From Viola odorata (Eukaryota; Streptophyta; Magnoliopsida; Malpighiales; Violaceae), in contig OY829545.1 of the NCBI GenBank assembly GCA_963691705.1, forward strand, positions 16,753,569 to 16,817,568: a DNA stretch of 64,000 nucleotides, in the 5' to 3' direction. Both the position numbers and the translations under genes were made by a program. Position 1 is the first letter of the stretch. Every line of letters starts with the position of its first letter. Below the pieces are notes generated by a model, which was given only the letters and a program-made list of their open reading frames with translations, was not told the origin of the DNA and searched no databases. Below, one piece after another: positions 1 to 9,780 of this stretch.

Positions 1-121
1 TATCATCCATATGCATCTCACGCACAATGCCCTACCGCCGGGCCTTTTCCAAATAAGATTAGGAGGTTAGTAGTGAGGCCCTAGGACACGTGTCCTGGGT
101 AGTTTTCATGAACCCCAAACT

Positions 122-134
122 CGGATTCGAACCC
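122..134 (-). other. Isolated tRNA-like B-box sequence
   Basis: The reverse complement reads GGGTTCGAATCCG, a good match to the RNA polymerase III B box. No cloverleaf or convincing A box surrounds it, so it is not a tRNA gene. It could be a relic of a tRNA-derived SINE, or chance. Confidence 0.2.
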
Positions 135-289
135 TTAAATGGGTGAACGCCTAGAACTTTTGATGGTTTGATAGGCAATCACGTATCCATTTACTGAGGG
201 ACCACTTCTATGGTATCGTCCGGGAGCCTTCCAGCCAGAATAGAAATAGTTAGTGTCAACCCAGCATATGCATCATATTGAAATGCGTG

Positions 290-940
290 TAATGCAACTT
301 TGTTTCACTTTTTTCACTAATTTCTCAAAATTTTCACAAATAATTCCTCAATCTTCCCACGTTTTACAAATCATTTCTCAAAATTTTCACTTTTTTTACA
401 AACTGATTTCGCAATCTCTCCACAATTATAAATTGTTCTGCAAATTTTCCTTGTTTATAATTTTTCAGCAAATTTTCGACATTGGAAATCTTTTTCTGTA
501 AACTTTCCACACTGGAAATTTTTCGCAAAATCTTCATATTGGCAAATTTTTCTGTAGATTGGTCACATTTGCAAATTTTTCGCAATTTCTCCATGTTTGC
601 AATTTTTTGCAATGTCTCCATGTTTGCCAATATTTTTCACAATTTTTCAATATCCATAAATTTTTTCGCAATCTTTCACATGTACAATTTTTCACAATTT
701 TTCATGCTTCCAAAACTTCTCTACAATTTTTCCACGTGGGTCGAATTTTTTCGCAATTTTTTCCACGTGTCAAGTGTTTTCGCAATTTTTCCACAATTTT
801 TCTACTTGCAATGATTTCCACAATTTTTCCATGGTTGCAATTTTCTCCGCAATTCTCCCATGTTCGCAAGTAGTTCCGCATGTTTTTTTTTATGTTCTCG
901 ATTTTGTCATGTCTGCAATTTTTCCATATTTTACTCTTCT
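290..940. repeat. Low-complexity degenerate repeat, TTTTTC-rich
   Basis: About 650 bp of imperfect repeats built from words such as TTTTTCGCAATTTTTCCA, alternating with short GC-bearing words (CACGT, CATGTTTGC). Open frames occur on both strands and in several phases, as expected for a low-stop repetitive sequence, so none is taken as a gene. It lies in the presumed hypervariable 3' region of the retroelement. Confidence 0.75.
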
Positions 941-2560
941 GATTTATTAAATCCTTATCTTAATTGTCGATCTGTTCAAAGTTTAGATGCTACTAACTCA
1001 TTTTTATCAAAACCAAGGCGAGAAAGGAAGCCTCGCACATGAGACTTAAACAAGGGAGCTCTGTGGGATGCAACCCACGTAAACTGGGGGGCAAGCAGTT
1101 AGAATGACAATCAGCGAAGCGTCAAGGAGCCTTGACGTCCAAGAATCCGAATCATATTGGGAGTCCCTGCATAAAGCTTCACCAGAAAAGGGAGAGTCTA
1201 AAACCTATTGATTACGTTGTCCATTTTCCTAAATTGTTCTTCAATTCTACCCATTGTTTCTCTCTTATTTTTGCAGGAACTCGAATCATACTATGGTGAC
1301 ATGCATAATGTTCAGCGAGATAAAGGAATCCTCCTCTTATCAAGTCTTGAATGACCATCTTGTGTGCCTTTACTGCCCTGTCGCGGGCATCGGGAAGTTC
1401 ATTATGCATTCTACACCAGGGGGCAACCTTTTGGAAATTCCTCACTCCCATCCATTGCGGCAGCTCAGTTCTCCCTATTTTCATTCTTTGCGGCGACCAC
1501 ACCTTGTTGTCCTCTTTACTTCAGCATCCGAACTCTACGGGGTTCTCGCCCTAGCCTCAATCTACATTCCTATATGAACACTGCAGTGTACATCAACGTC
1601 AGAGTGAGGTTTACATTCATAGTTCTGCAATAGCACCTTACGCCGACCTCAGCACTTTTGCTGCACACATCCAGAGAAGTCCATTTTCTTCTCTGCTCTT
1701 TAAATTTTTGAAAAGTTATTCTGCATTCATTCCCACATTGGGGGGCAATTCTTTTAAATTATTCATAAATTTTCATGAGTGGTCGTACCCTCACGTTTTG
1801 TCTGTAAAATTGCTAAAGCTGTTATGATTTGTTACAAACTGTGCATAGAATTCTTTGAATAAAATCCACACTACCCTCAAATTTTTCAAACCTTCCCTAA
1901 ATTGAGCATGCTCAACATGTTACTGCATCATGGATAACTTGTGCATCCATTTGAAGTTATATGACATGCATGATCTCGCCTGCTAGCTCTTATATCAGCA
2001 GCATGTTTAGATGTAAGCAGTCACAAATGCATCCCTGTGAGCATTTTGGGCCTCCACGCCATACTTCTTTCATAAGTGTAAATGCCTTACTAAGTGCTAG
2101 TTGGATTTCCATAATATCTAGGGTACATGCACCATTAGACATGGGATAGCAGTAAAATGACATTGGACTTTGCTCTTTCTTCCATTCTCATTTTTTTAAT
2201 AAGACAATGAGCAGTGCTTGACTGAGACGGCTAACTCGAGGAAGGGTGCACAGCGAACTCGGTTTGAGCAAGCGGGGATGCAAAAGTTCTAAGGATTATT
2301 GATGGCCAGCGCTGGAAGAAGGCCGAACAAAAACAAGAGACGAAGGCCTCGACCTTAAACCAGAACTGAAGAAAGTCAGCACGAAAATTGTACTCGCTTT
2401 GCTTGCTGATGTGTTTTGTGTTTGGAAAAAAATCAAAAAAAAATCAAAAAATAAAATATTAAAAAAAAATCAAAAGTGTTCAAAGAACACAACAAAACAA
2501 AAGCAAAAGCAAGTACAAAAGGGGCCCTAGGGTCAGCTCTCCATTGAAAAAAATCACTCC
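941..2560. other. Unassigned retroelement-like DNA
   Basis: No protein family or RNA gene is recognised. Several G-rich words (GGGGGGCAAG near 1087, GGGGGCAATTC near 1740) resemble the purine tract in front of the LTR at 5687 and may mark older internal copies of that motif. A short minus-strand open frame (1212-1502) has no recognisable domain. Confidence 0.4.
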
Positions 2561-2960
2561 CGTGGAGATCCAAAACTTAGGCATACTACCCTCAAAGCAA
2601 TCAAGAAGGAGCATTCCTCGCGAAGATCCAATGACTGATGCACTTAGTCCACAACAGAGTGATCTCCAAAGGAAAAGTGGCATCCCCAATGAAGATCCAA
2701 AACTTAGGCATAGTGCCCTCTAAGCAATCAAGAAGGGGCCTCCTCAATGAAGATCAAAGAATTGGAACGCCTTGTCTTCAGAAATATCAAGGAGGAAAGC
2801 ATCTCTAGTAAGGATCCAAGAATCCAGCCGCTACCCCCTCAAAGCGATCGTGGGAAGAAGCATCCCCAGCAAAGACTGAAGGACTTGTGCACTTTACCCT
2901 CGCTACGGCCAATCAACGGGCCTTGTTCATTGAGAAAAATATTCCTTTCTCCTCCCCCCA
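2560..2960. repeat. Degenerate tandem repeat with a period of roughly 60 bp
   Basis: Words such as GAAGATCCAAAACTTAGGC, ACCCTCAAAGCAATC and AAGAAGGAGCATTCC recur at about 2565, 2625, 2690, 2750, 2810 and 2870. Copies differ by substitutions and small indels, so the array is old. It precedes the younger arrays that start at 3505. Confidence 0.6.
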
Positions 2961-3504
2961 GCAAAGTCCTTTCGATTATATGAAGGCCCATGCATGTGCA
3001 TCTTCATCTGAAGTTTATTCACTCGGATTGACATTGCAAATCTAACTTTGTTTTGTGTTTGTTGCATTCTGATGAGTGTAAACACATTTCTGAGTGTGAG
3101 CGCAAACACCAGTATCCGGTGAGGATTGCTTACGTCTACATGATGTGGGAAAGTCTTGTCCTTGAGGTCGTTATCTCTTGGGCAAGATGCAGATGCTTTT
3201 CTAGGCTTGTGTCAAGCATGCTTACATAATGGAAACTGGATGACAGGTTCTCCAGAAATGTATAAACTTGTTGAACCTTCTCTTGATAGGGAAGTTATTT
3301 TCATCTTAACAAAATGATGGGGGCAAACCTTAGGGTAGTGTGGGAATACTCTCATATACAACATACATGATTTAATTTCATTGTTTACATTTATCTATTG
3401 CTTTCTCAGTTTCCACCCATTGCTGCTTCGTGTTTGTTTCCTCCCTATTTGCAGGATACAGATATGCTTCACTAGAATCTCTGCCAACAAATCCATCTAA
3501 AGAA

Positions 3505-3690
3505 TCCGAATGGAGTACGTTATCACTCCACAATCAACTTTATGCGGCGGCCCATCTTCTCCACCGTCCAATCGACATCTGAATGGAGTATGTTATCACT
3601 CCACAATCAACTTTATGCGGCGGCCCATCTTTCCCACCGTCCAATCAACCTCCGAATGGAGTACGTTACCACTCCCCATTCAACTTCGTG
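3505..3690. repeat. Tandem repeat, about 82-bp unit, 2.3 copies
   Basis: Three successive units begin CCGAATGGAGTACGTTA or close variants, at about 3507, 3579 and 3652, followed by ATCACTCCACAATCAACTT and GCGGCGGCCCATCTT. The first two units are nearly identical. The third changes into the GTGTGGCGGTTC array that follows. Confidence 0.75.
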
Positions 3691-4225
3691 TGGCGGTTCA
3701 AAACTCCACTTTTCAAAATTTCGTGTGGCGGTTCAAAACCCCACATATCAAAATTTCGTGTGGCGGTTCAAAACCCCACTTTTTAAAATTTCGTGTGGCG
3801 GTTCAAAACCCCACATATCAAAACTTTGTGTGGCGGTTCAAAACCCCACCTGTCAAATTTCGTGTGGCGGTTCAAAACCCCACCTGTCAAATTTTGCGTG
3901 GCGGTCCAAAACCCCACCTTTCAATAAACTTTGTGTGGCGGTTCAAAACCCCACATATCAAAACTTTGTGTGGCGGAACCCCACCTGTCAAATTTAGTGT
4001 GGCGGTTCAAAACCCCACCTTTCAAACTTTCGTGTGGCGGTTCAAAACCCCACCTTTCAAACTTTCGTGGTGTGGCGGTTCAAAACCCCACCTTTTAAAC
4101 TTTTGTGTGGCGGATCAGAACCCCACCTTTCAAAATTTCGTGTGGCGGTTCAAAACCCCACCTTTCAAACTTTCGTGTGGCGGTTCAAAACCCCACCTTT
4201 CAAACTTTTGTGTGGCGGTCAATTT
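3690..4225. repeat. Tandem hairpin repeat array A, about 35-bp unit, roughly 15 copies
   Basis: Units read GTGTGGCGGTTCAAAACCCC followed by ACCTTTCAAACTTTC or ACATATCAAAATTTC. Each core can fold as GTGG-C-GGTT-CAA-AACC-CCAC, an eight-pair stem with one bulged C and a three-base loop. Units vary mainly in the AT-rich linker. The array happens to be open in all three plus frames, which gives misleading long open frames. It is part of the retroelement 3' region. Confidence 0.85.
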
Positions 4226-4650
4226 CCCCCACCAGCAAAGGATTTCAGCCGACATCCCACAGGCAGCAGCGTCCGGAAGGATCTCGCATCAATCTCCCAG
4301 TGGGCAGCAACGTCCGAGTGGAGTTTTCATTTCATTTTCTGCACCAACATCCGATGGGCAGCAGCGTCCAGAAGGATTTAAGCCGACATCCCACGGGCAG
4401 CAGCGTCCGGAAGGATCTCGCATCAACCTCCCAGTGGGCAGCAGCATCCGAGTAGAGTTTTCAATTTTCTGCATCAACCTCCGACGGGCAGCAGCGTCCG
4501 AGTGGAGTTTTCAATTTTCTGCATCAACATCCTATGGGTAGCAGGGTCCAGAAGGATTTAAGCCGACATCCGACGGGAAGCAGCGTCCGGAAGGATCTCG
4601 CATCAACCTCCGACAGGCAGCAGCGTCCGAAGAAGGATTTCAGGGGGGCA
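4225..4650. repeat. Tandem repeat array with GGGCAGCAGCGTCCG core
   Basis: The core GGGCAGCAGCGTCCG recurs about ten times with alternating spacers (GAAGGATCTCGCATCAACCTC, GAAGGATTTAAGCCGACATC, AGTGGAGTTTTCATTTTCTGC). A weak stem is possible between TCCGACG before the core and CGTCCGGA at its end. No coding signal is accepted. Confidence 0.75.
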
Positions 4651-4696
4651 ACAACGCCTAAGTGAAGTTTACTTTCTTGCAATTTACTTTCCTACA

Positions 4697-4830
4697 TTGA
4701 ATGTTGACGCGGCTCAGTCCCGCAACATACGTCTGTTTGAATGTTGACGCGGCTCAGTCCCGCAACATGCGTCTGTTTGAATGTTGACGCGGCTCAGTCC
4801 CGCAACATGTGTCTGTTTGAATGTTGTAAG
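4697..4830. repeat. Tandem hairpin repeat array B, about 41-bp unit, three copies
   Basis: Three units contain ATGTTGACGCGGCTCAGTCC followed by CGCAACAT. The ends ATGTTG and CAACAT are complementary and enclose a 16-base loop that contains CGG and CCG. The core GCGGCTCAGTCCC resembles that of the next array (GCGGTTCGTCCCC). Confidence 0.8.
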
Positions 4831-5110
4831 CGGTTCGTCCCCATAACATGCGTCTTTTCAGGTCGCGTAAGCGGTTCGTCCCCACGCGATGTCTTTTTTT
4901 TAACATGTTGTAAGCGGTTCGTCCCCACAACATGCGTTTTTTCAGTTCGCGTAAGCGGTTCATCCCCACGCGATGTCTTTTATAACATGTTGTAAGCGAT
5001 TCGTCCCCACAACATGCGTCTTTTTTAGGTCGCGTAAGCGGTTCGTCCCCACGCGATGTCTTTCTAACATGTTGTAAGCGGTTCGTCCCCACAACATGTG
5101 TCTTTGTTCA
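4820..5110. repeat. Tandem hairpin repeat array C, two alternating stem types
   Basis: Seven half-units share the loop AAGCGGTTCGTCCCC but alternate between two different perfect stems: CATGTTGT/ACAACATG and TCGCGT/ACGCGA. Two half-units make a composite period of about 80 bp. Because both sides of the stem change together while the loop stays fixed, base pairing looks conserved. One copy has AAGCGATTC and another TTCATCCCC in the loop. Confidence 0.85.
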
Positions 5111-5309
5111 TCTTTTCGCACTTTACTTTTCGCAAATTACTTTCTGTCAGCATTCACACTCCTTTAACTTGCGTTAAAATTTATGCACTACATTCTTTTA
5201 TAATTTCCAACATATCATTCTGAAGTTTACTTTTCTGCATTTATTTTTCCGCATCAATCAGCTACGGCCTACGAGTGCGACCCTCGACGTAACTGTTTAC
5301 TTTTCTGCA

Positions 5310-5480
5310 TTTATGTTTCTTGCATCGACGTCCGAGACTTTTGGTGTCCCCATTCGGATGTCAACTTTCATTTCCTGCATAGACGTCCAAGACTTTTGGT
5401 TTCCCCGTTCGGATGTCAACTTTCATTTCCTGCATAGAGGTCCGAGAGTTGCGGTGTCCCCGTTCGGATCTCAAGTTTAC
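5310..5480. repeat. Tandem hairpin repeat array D, about 63-bp unit, three copies
   Basis: Units run from the GTCCGAG side through GGTGTCCCC to TTCGGAT and are joined by CAACTTTCATTTCCTGCAT. The stem CGTCCGA / TTCGGATG forms with one wobble pair. In the third unit the outer pair changes on both sides (ACGT to AGGT, ATGT to ATCT), which keeps the pairing. A related repeat, ATTATCAGGGAAGT, follows at about 5505-5570. Confidence 0.75.
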
Positions 5481-5673
5481 ATTGCTACAATTTACTCTTC
5501 AACCCACTATCAGGGAAGTTGTCAAGTTTACATTTCTGCATCTACTTTTCATCCCATTATCAGGGAAGTCTGCATTTACATTTTGCATCTTTCAAACCAT
5601 TGTTGGTTCGGTAGCAACCATCTTTACTGCTCATCAAAAATCTCGGTTACACCGAATTTTTGATAACACAGTA

Positions 5674-5686
5674 AAGAGGGGGCAAC
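5674..5686 (+). other. Polypurine tract before the 3' LTR
   Basis: AAGAGGGGG followed by CAAC lies immediately upstream of the TG that starts the presumed LTR. This is the expected place and composition of the plus-strand primer for reverse transcription, and it fixes the element's orientation as plus. Confidence 0.6.
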
Positions 5687-6015
5687 TGTTGCTACCCGAT
5701 TTTGGATTTAATTTTTTCATCTTTTACATTTCTTGTCATCAATTTCCTAAGATCGTACTTCCATTTATTTACGTCAATCTGATGTTCATTTTTACGCTTA
5801 ATGTCGTTTAAATTTTATTTCATACTTTTTTCGCATTTTTATCACTTTTCCCGTTCGAACTCATCGGTTCTGAGTAAAATTCTCGAAACCGATGGTCGAA
5901 CAACTTTAGTCATTAGCTACTTACTTTTTATTGTTTTTCTAACTCGTGCTATCCCTTTGCGTTTTGTGCAATTTTTATTTTAGCATTTTCTTACGCTCGA
6001 ACTTTTATTATTTAC

Positions 6016-6504
6016 ATGCAAATTTTTATTGAGCTATATAGCGAACTCTTAGGTTTCTCACCTTTGTTTCCAAGTGTTTTTGAGTGTGTAGGTGAGAAGA
6101 TTGAGGCTATGGATTCGAGGACGAATCCTTTTGAACAGGGAGAGGTTGATGCGATCACGGATCCCTCAGAATTAGAACAACTGGACACCTTGTCAAGAGG
6201 ATCGGTCATGGGCAGCCGAGCCTTGCAAATGCGCTTAATTCATGCCCAAGGTCGAGGATCGAGTGCTAAATCTTCGGAATCCCTAGGCATAGACACGCGG
6301 AACTCCCAAGATGGCCGAGCAAGCCATGATGTAAAGGCACGTCTAGCCCTAGAAAGTCACAAGGACCCGTGCACCACTCCAAGACCTCCAGCAAAGCCGA
6401 ACTTCCTCAACTCGCAACAAAGCTCGGCAACAAATACTCCATCCAAGAGGGCTAATCATCATGATCAGATGGACAAGAAAATGGAGTCTGATTTGAGCGA
6501 ATAA
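6016..6504 (+). CDS. Open frame of unknown function inside the presumed LTR
   Basis: A 162-codon open frame, possibly starting at an internal ATG near 6109 (protein beginning MDSRTNPFEQGE). The product would be hydrophilic, rich in Ser, Gln and charged residues, with no transmembrane segment or recognisable domain. It sits upstream of the TATA box at 6891, so the element's own promoter would not transcribe it in the 5' LTR. It may be a captured fragment, a relic of a gag-like protein, or chance. Confidence 0.2.
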   Translation: MQIFIELYSELLGFSPLFPSVFECVGEKIEAMDSRTNPFEQGEVDAITDPSELEQLDTLSRGSVMGSRALQMRLIHAQGRGSSAKSSESLGIDTRNSQDGRASHDVKARLALESHKDPCTTPRPPAKPNFLNSQQSSATNTPSKRANHHDQMDKKMESDLSE

Positions 6505-6629
6505 AGTCTTGATGGAAACTTCAAGATGTCAGCTTTCATTTGGGATACGTTTCAGGCCAATCGGACGGGTGGATCAAAAGTTATGGTCATCAACATTTTG
6601 GCGCGCGGAGCTGAAGCTGCTGAAGAATC

Positions 6630-6840
6630 CTGGCGTGATCACGTTAAGGTGTTACCGTGAATCACGTTAAGGCAAACGTGATCACGTTTCGTGCTTAACG
6701 TGAATCACGCTACCTTCGGGAGTAATTCAAGTTTTGTGGAGCATCCTTACCGTGATCACGGTAAGGACTAACAGTGATCACGTTAAAGAGATTTTGGCTA
6801 ACGTGATCACGTTAACCTCTTAACGTGAATCACGTTAGCT
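6630..6840. repeat. Cluster of CGTGATCACG palindromes in LTR U3
   Basis: Eight copies of CGTGATCACG, or of the one-base-longer CGTGAATCACG, occur at roughly 6634, 6657, 6679, 6699, 6750, 6771, 6801 and 6824, mostly flanked by TTAA or GGTAA. Perfect and A-inserted forms roughly alternate. The cluster lies 60-260 bp upstream of the TATA box, a typical place for an enhancer. Confidence 0.8.
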
Positions 6841-6890
6841 TCTGTTTTGGGACGAATTTTGGGCTTTTCAAGCCCAATTTGTGTACGAAC

Positions 6891-6899
6891 TATAAATAG
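6891..6899 (+). promoter_or_regulatory. TATA box of the retroelement LTR
   Basis: TATAAATAG, followed by a CT-rich stretch in which transcription could start about 30 bp downstream. It marks the U3/R boundary of the presumed LTR. Confidence 0.55.
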
Positions 6900-7340
6900 G
6901 TTTTTTCTTTCTTTCTTGAGGGAGCTTTGGACAACTTTGTGTGTGTTTTGTTGAGTGAGAATTCTCCTCCTTTGTACACATGGAGCTAGGGCTCAACACT
7001 TTCATTCCTTGAGAGGGATCGATCGAGTTTGAGATTACTCCTCCCGATCTCTCTCCGGAAAATCAAAGCTTGTAATAGTTTTGTCGATTTATGTGAATGA
7101 AATATATGTTTATTTGGTTGATCATCCATAGAAACGAGTCTCAATCTTGGCCCTCGGAGTATATCTTGATCAAGCAATCGTTCGTGTGATTTTCGTTACT
7201 TCGCGTGTGCTCATCTCCGTCCCTTCCATCCATCTTCTAACTCCCGGGTAATTCCCATCTTTCCATCGCTCTTTTGTGTCTCTTTCTCCGCTGCATCTCT
7301 ATATCTTGTTATTTCCCTCTTTGTGGTCATGTGTGTGCTA

Positions 7341-8055
7341 CAGTTAAATCTCGATAAATGAATGTCCGATAAACGAATAACCTCGCCAAATGAATAATTT
7401 TCTCCGATCCCGACTTGGGCAAATGGGCTAAATGAATAACCTCGCTAAATGCATTAACGAATAATTTTTTTTGAATCCTTAAAGACCCCATGTAAATATA
7501 AATGAATAATCATTAAAATTCATAAGATATATATATATATATATATATTTATTTATTTATCCTAAAAACAAAAATATTTCTTCCAATCAACAATGTTCAT
7601 ACAAGAAGTCATTTCTTCACAAAAAAAGCGTCTAAAGTTGTTTGTTTTTTCCTTCCACCAAAATGCATCACATCTGCGACTTTTTCTAGTGCAAACACAA
7701 CTTCTGGAATATTCTGCTCCTGCTGTAGCAAATAGTTTCGTAGGGTGATTACTGCTTGAAAGGCTTCTTTTGATGACACATTTGGTGTGACGCCACTATC
7801 ATCTGGTTCTGGATCATGTTGCATGTATTTAGACTCTAAGTATTCCATACATAGAATCTTATAAGTACATGATGCATGTACATAGTCTATATACGTATTT
7901 GTACATTAAATGTAAAATAAATAATCATACGAAAAAATAAAAATGTAAAAATACTATCTAAATGAATAAAAATTCATTTATCGATAAGTAAATAAACTCA
8001 CTAAACGAATATTTTTTGCTGGTTCCAAGAGCATTCATTTATCGAGGTTTAACTG
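7341..8055 (-). mobile_element. pogo-like (Tc1/mariner superfamily) DNA transposon remnant
   Basis: A 715-bp element bounded by inverted repeats starting CAGTTAAA-CTCGATAAATG, 24 bp with a single mismatch, and flanked on both sides by a TA (7339-7340 and 8056-8057). TA duplications and CAGT...ATAAAT ends are typical of plant pogo-like elements such as Lemi1 and the Emigrant MITEs. Shorter variants of the end motif (CCTCGCTAAATGAATAA) recur just inside the left end. Inside, on the minus strand, is only the C-terminal piece of a transposase, so this is a deletion derivative. Confidence 0.8.
7609..7848 (-). pseudogene. C-terminal fragment of a pogo-like transposase
   Basis: A 79-codon open frame ends in QTTLDAFFVKK after a helical region (ALEKVADVM). 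The catalytic DDE domain is absent. QxxLxxFF is the PCNA-interacting (PIP-box) motif found at the C terminus of pogo-type transposases, which supports the family call made from the inverted repeats. With no DNA-binding or catalytic part it is surely non-functional. Confidence 0.65.
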
Positions 8056-8057
8056 TA

Positions 8058-8748
8058 GTTGATTCGCTTGGCTAGATCCTCCATGAGCTCCATATGTTAT
8101 CCGACCTACTAACCCTAGGCCGTGATCGCATCACAAACTATAAAAACAATCACAGTTAACCCCTACGAATTTTGGAAACTAAATCAAATAATTTAGCTTT
8201 GACACTTGAAAAGTTTAGTGGCCTGCACTATTCCTCGATCAAATTTACTACACTACATTGAAGCCATGAAGATCCTAACAGAAGTACATTAACCAAGTCT
8301 TTGATATTGTAGGAAATAATAAAACTAAAATGAAAGCGACTTGAGATAATGCAGAAAAGTTCACAACTTTGGCATGGGTTATCACTTAAATTTCAAAGCA
8401 GAAGAACTGACAATTGACGTCTGCCTGGTTACATGGGCAGCACTTAATTCAGAGCTCATAAAAAGCAAATCCAATTTGGTATGGAAATAGGCATAAATAG
8501 AACCTAAATCGGTAATTGTTTGAAAACCAACGAAAAACGCTACATTACCGAAGCAACAAGACATAAGCGATTGCTGTCGTTTGCCTTATACTGAGATCCC
8601 ATACTACGAAACAACAAAAATAGAACTTCTTCAAGAAATAGAATCATAAAGAATAGAAACCGAGATAAATCATAACATAGAAGATCCATAAAAAAGGAAT
8701 ATATTACATAGTACAAAAGATAAAGGAAGAATGAGAAGGAATCCTTAC
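8058..8748. other. Intergenic or former intron sequence
   Basis: AT-rich with no recognisable exon. It lies just downstream of the single cupin exon on the minus strand, where the remaining cupin exons would be expected, but no cupin motif (HRI, ETWHF) was found on the minus strand. Confidence 0.5.
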
Positions 8749-8842
8749 ATCCAGATATGTCTCTGAAGGTTTCTGAGTAGAAGTCGCCTTCTGGGTGGGG
8801 ATGAAGATTCAGTTTCTTCACAAGCTCAGAAGTGGAAGCCAT
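8749..8842 (-). pseudogene. First exon of a DUF985 (cupin_5) protein, remainder missing
   Basis: ATG at 8842 opens a frame beginning MASTSELVKKLNLHPHPEG, the typical N terminus of plant DUF985 RmlC-like cupins, and a GTAAGG donor follows after 94 bases. No later exon is found downstream, so the gene is truncated. The normally conserved HPEGG is HPEGD here. Proteins of this family are small single-domain beta-barrels of uncertain function. Together with COQ9 and LSM1 it belongs to a remembered Arabidopsis block. Confidence 0.65.
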
Positions 8843-8952
8843 GCTTGTTAACAGTAAAGTAAGTATTCTTGCCGCTTCTATGTTGGTGTGGTGGTCGAGG
8901 CTAGTTCTTCAAACTCTGTTCATTTTCTGATTAAATTGTGGCCCAAAATGTC

Positions 8953-9739
8953 TGTTGGGGTTATTTCCAATCGACAATCAATTTGTGCAGCAAACAATCT
9001 TATCCCAAGAATCAATAACCCCTACCAATCAAAAACAATCAAAAATAACACAGAGATTTTTAACGTGGAAAACCTCAACAGGTAAAAAACCACGGGACCA
9101 AGCTAGTCAATCCACTATATGATGATCAATGTGTACAACCAAGCAAAATCCCTATCTCAACTATAGGAATAATCTGACATACACCACTATCACCAATAGT
9201 ACCAATCAAACAATCCAATCAATCAATCAATCCGAGAAAAACAAGAGATATGAGAATAGAGAACCAAAACCAGATTGCCATTTCTTCAATCGGGACAGGG
9301 TTTCTACCACACCAGACAACTTCTCACCGATCCAACCGTTCAGATTGAAGAACCAGAAGTCGTGCACCTTCTGTCCAAATTTCACCGAGATCCAACGGTG
9401 AACGAAGTCGCTGCGATGACTCTCCCGCAGCTGCACAGAGTTTAGCGAAATCTGTTTTCTCTCTTCTCTCTCACAGGATGCTCAACAGCAACCCTCTCAC
9501 AATCTCTCAGGATGTTCAACAACAATCCCTTTTACAATCTCTCTTGTCTCTCTCTCTTTGTCACAACCTAGCCACCACCCACCTTTTATATTAGTGGACA
9601 ACCTAATTAATTAGGTTACACAATCCTACTTCAAGTCATACTCCAATCTTTCCTTTTTCTAATCAAACTAAAACAAATAGCCCCAATTGGGCTAGGCCCA
9701 CAACAATCTCCTTCAACCAATATGAGCTGGACTCCAACA
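8953..9739 (-). repeat. 3' LTR of the gag-only copia element
   Basis: 787 bp, TG...CA ends. A minus-strand TATATAAAAGG-like box lies near 9582-9592. It is the downstream LTR because the encoded gag runs on the minus strand. Confidence 0.88.
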
Positions 9740-9752
9740 ATCTCCCCCTCTA
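9740..9752 (-). other. Polypurine tract of the gag-only copia element
   Basis: On the minus strand AGAGGGGGAGATT abuts the TGTTGG of the 3' LTR, the expected position for the plus-strand primer. Confidence 0.8.
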
Positions 9753-9780
9753 GTTCATATCATGGGGGAATCACCAATCT

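Larger units (their letters stand above)
1..7258 (+). mobile_element. 3' portion of an LTR retrotransposon, probably Ty3/gypsy Tat-like
   Basis: No reverse transcriptase or integrase is visible. What remains looks like the non-coding 3' region of a very large element: several unrelated tandem-repeat arrays, a purine tract at 5674-5682, and then a sequence starting TGTTGCTACCCGA that behaves like a 3' LTR with a TATA box at 6891. Tat/Ogre-type plant elements are known for hypervariable tandem repeats between pol and the 3' LTR, which is why I favour that lineage. The right end is only approximate (a CA near 7258), and no target duplication can be checked because the 5' end is outside the window. 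The element could instead be a mosaic of several decayed insertions. Confidence 0.5.
5687..7258 (+). repeat. Presumed 3' LTR (about 1.57 kb) of the Tat-like element
   Basis: Starts TGTTGCTACCCGA just after a polypurine tract, carries a palindrome cluster and a TATA box in the order expected for U3, and is followed by a CT-rich segment. The end near 7258 is uncertain. Only one copy is in the window, so LTR identity cannot be measured. Confidence 0.5.

Noticed and set aside
122..134. tRNA gene
   Set aside because: Only a B box is present; no acceptor stem, anticodon arm or A box.
253..873. Overlapping open frames on both strands rich in Phe, Asn and Ser
   Set aside because: They are by-products of the TTTTTC-rich low-complexity repeat; no domain, and equally open in other phases.
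3510..4541. A 343-codon open frame
   Set aside because: It reads through tandem arrays A and the GGGCAGCAGC array. The 35-bp period keeps several frames open. The product would be a pure repeat with no family resemblance.
4741..5092. Cys/Arg-rich open frames on both strands
   Set aside because: Products of hairpin arrays B and C.
3690..5110. CRISPR-like look (regular repeats with short palindromes)
   Set aside because: Eukaryotic nuclear DNA, spacers are not unique, and no cas genes exist; these are satellite-like repeats.
8382..8564. Possible second cupin exon
   Set aside because: The 60-codon minus frame shows none of the DUF985 motifs.
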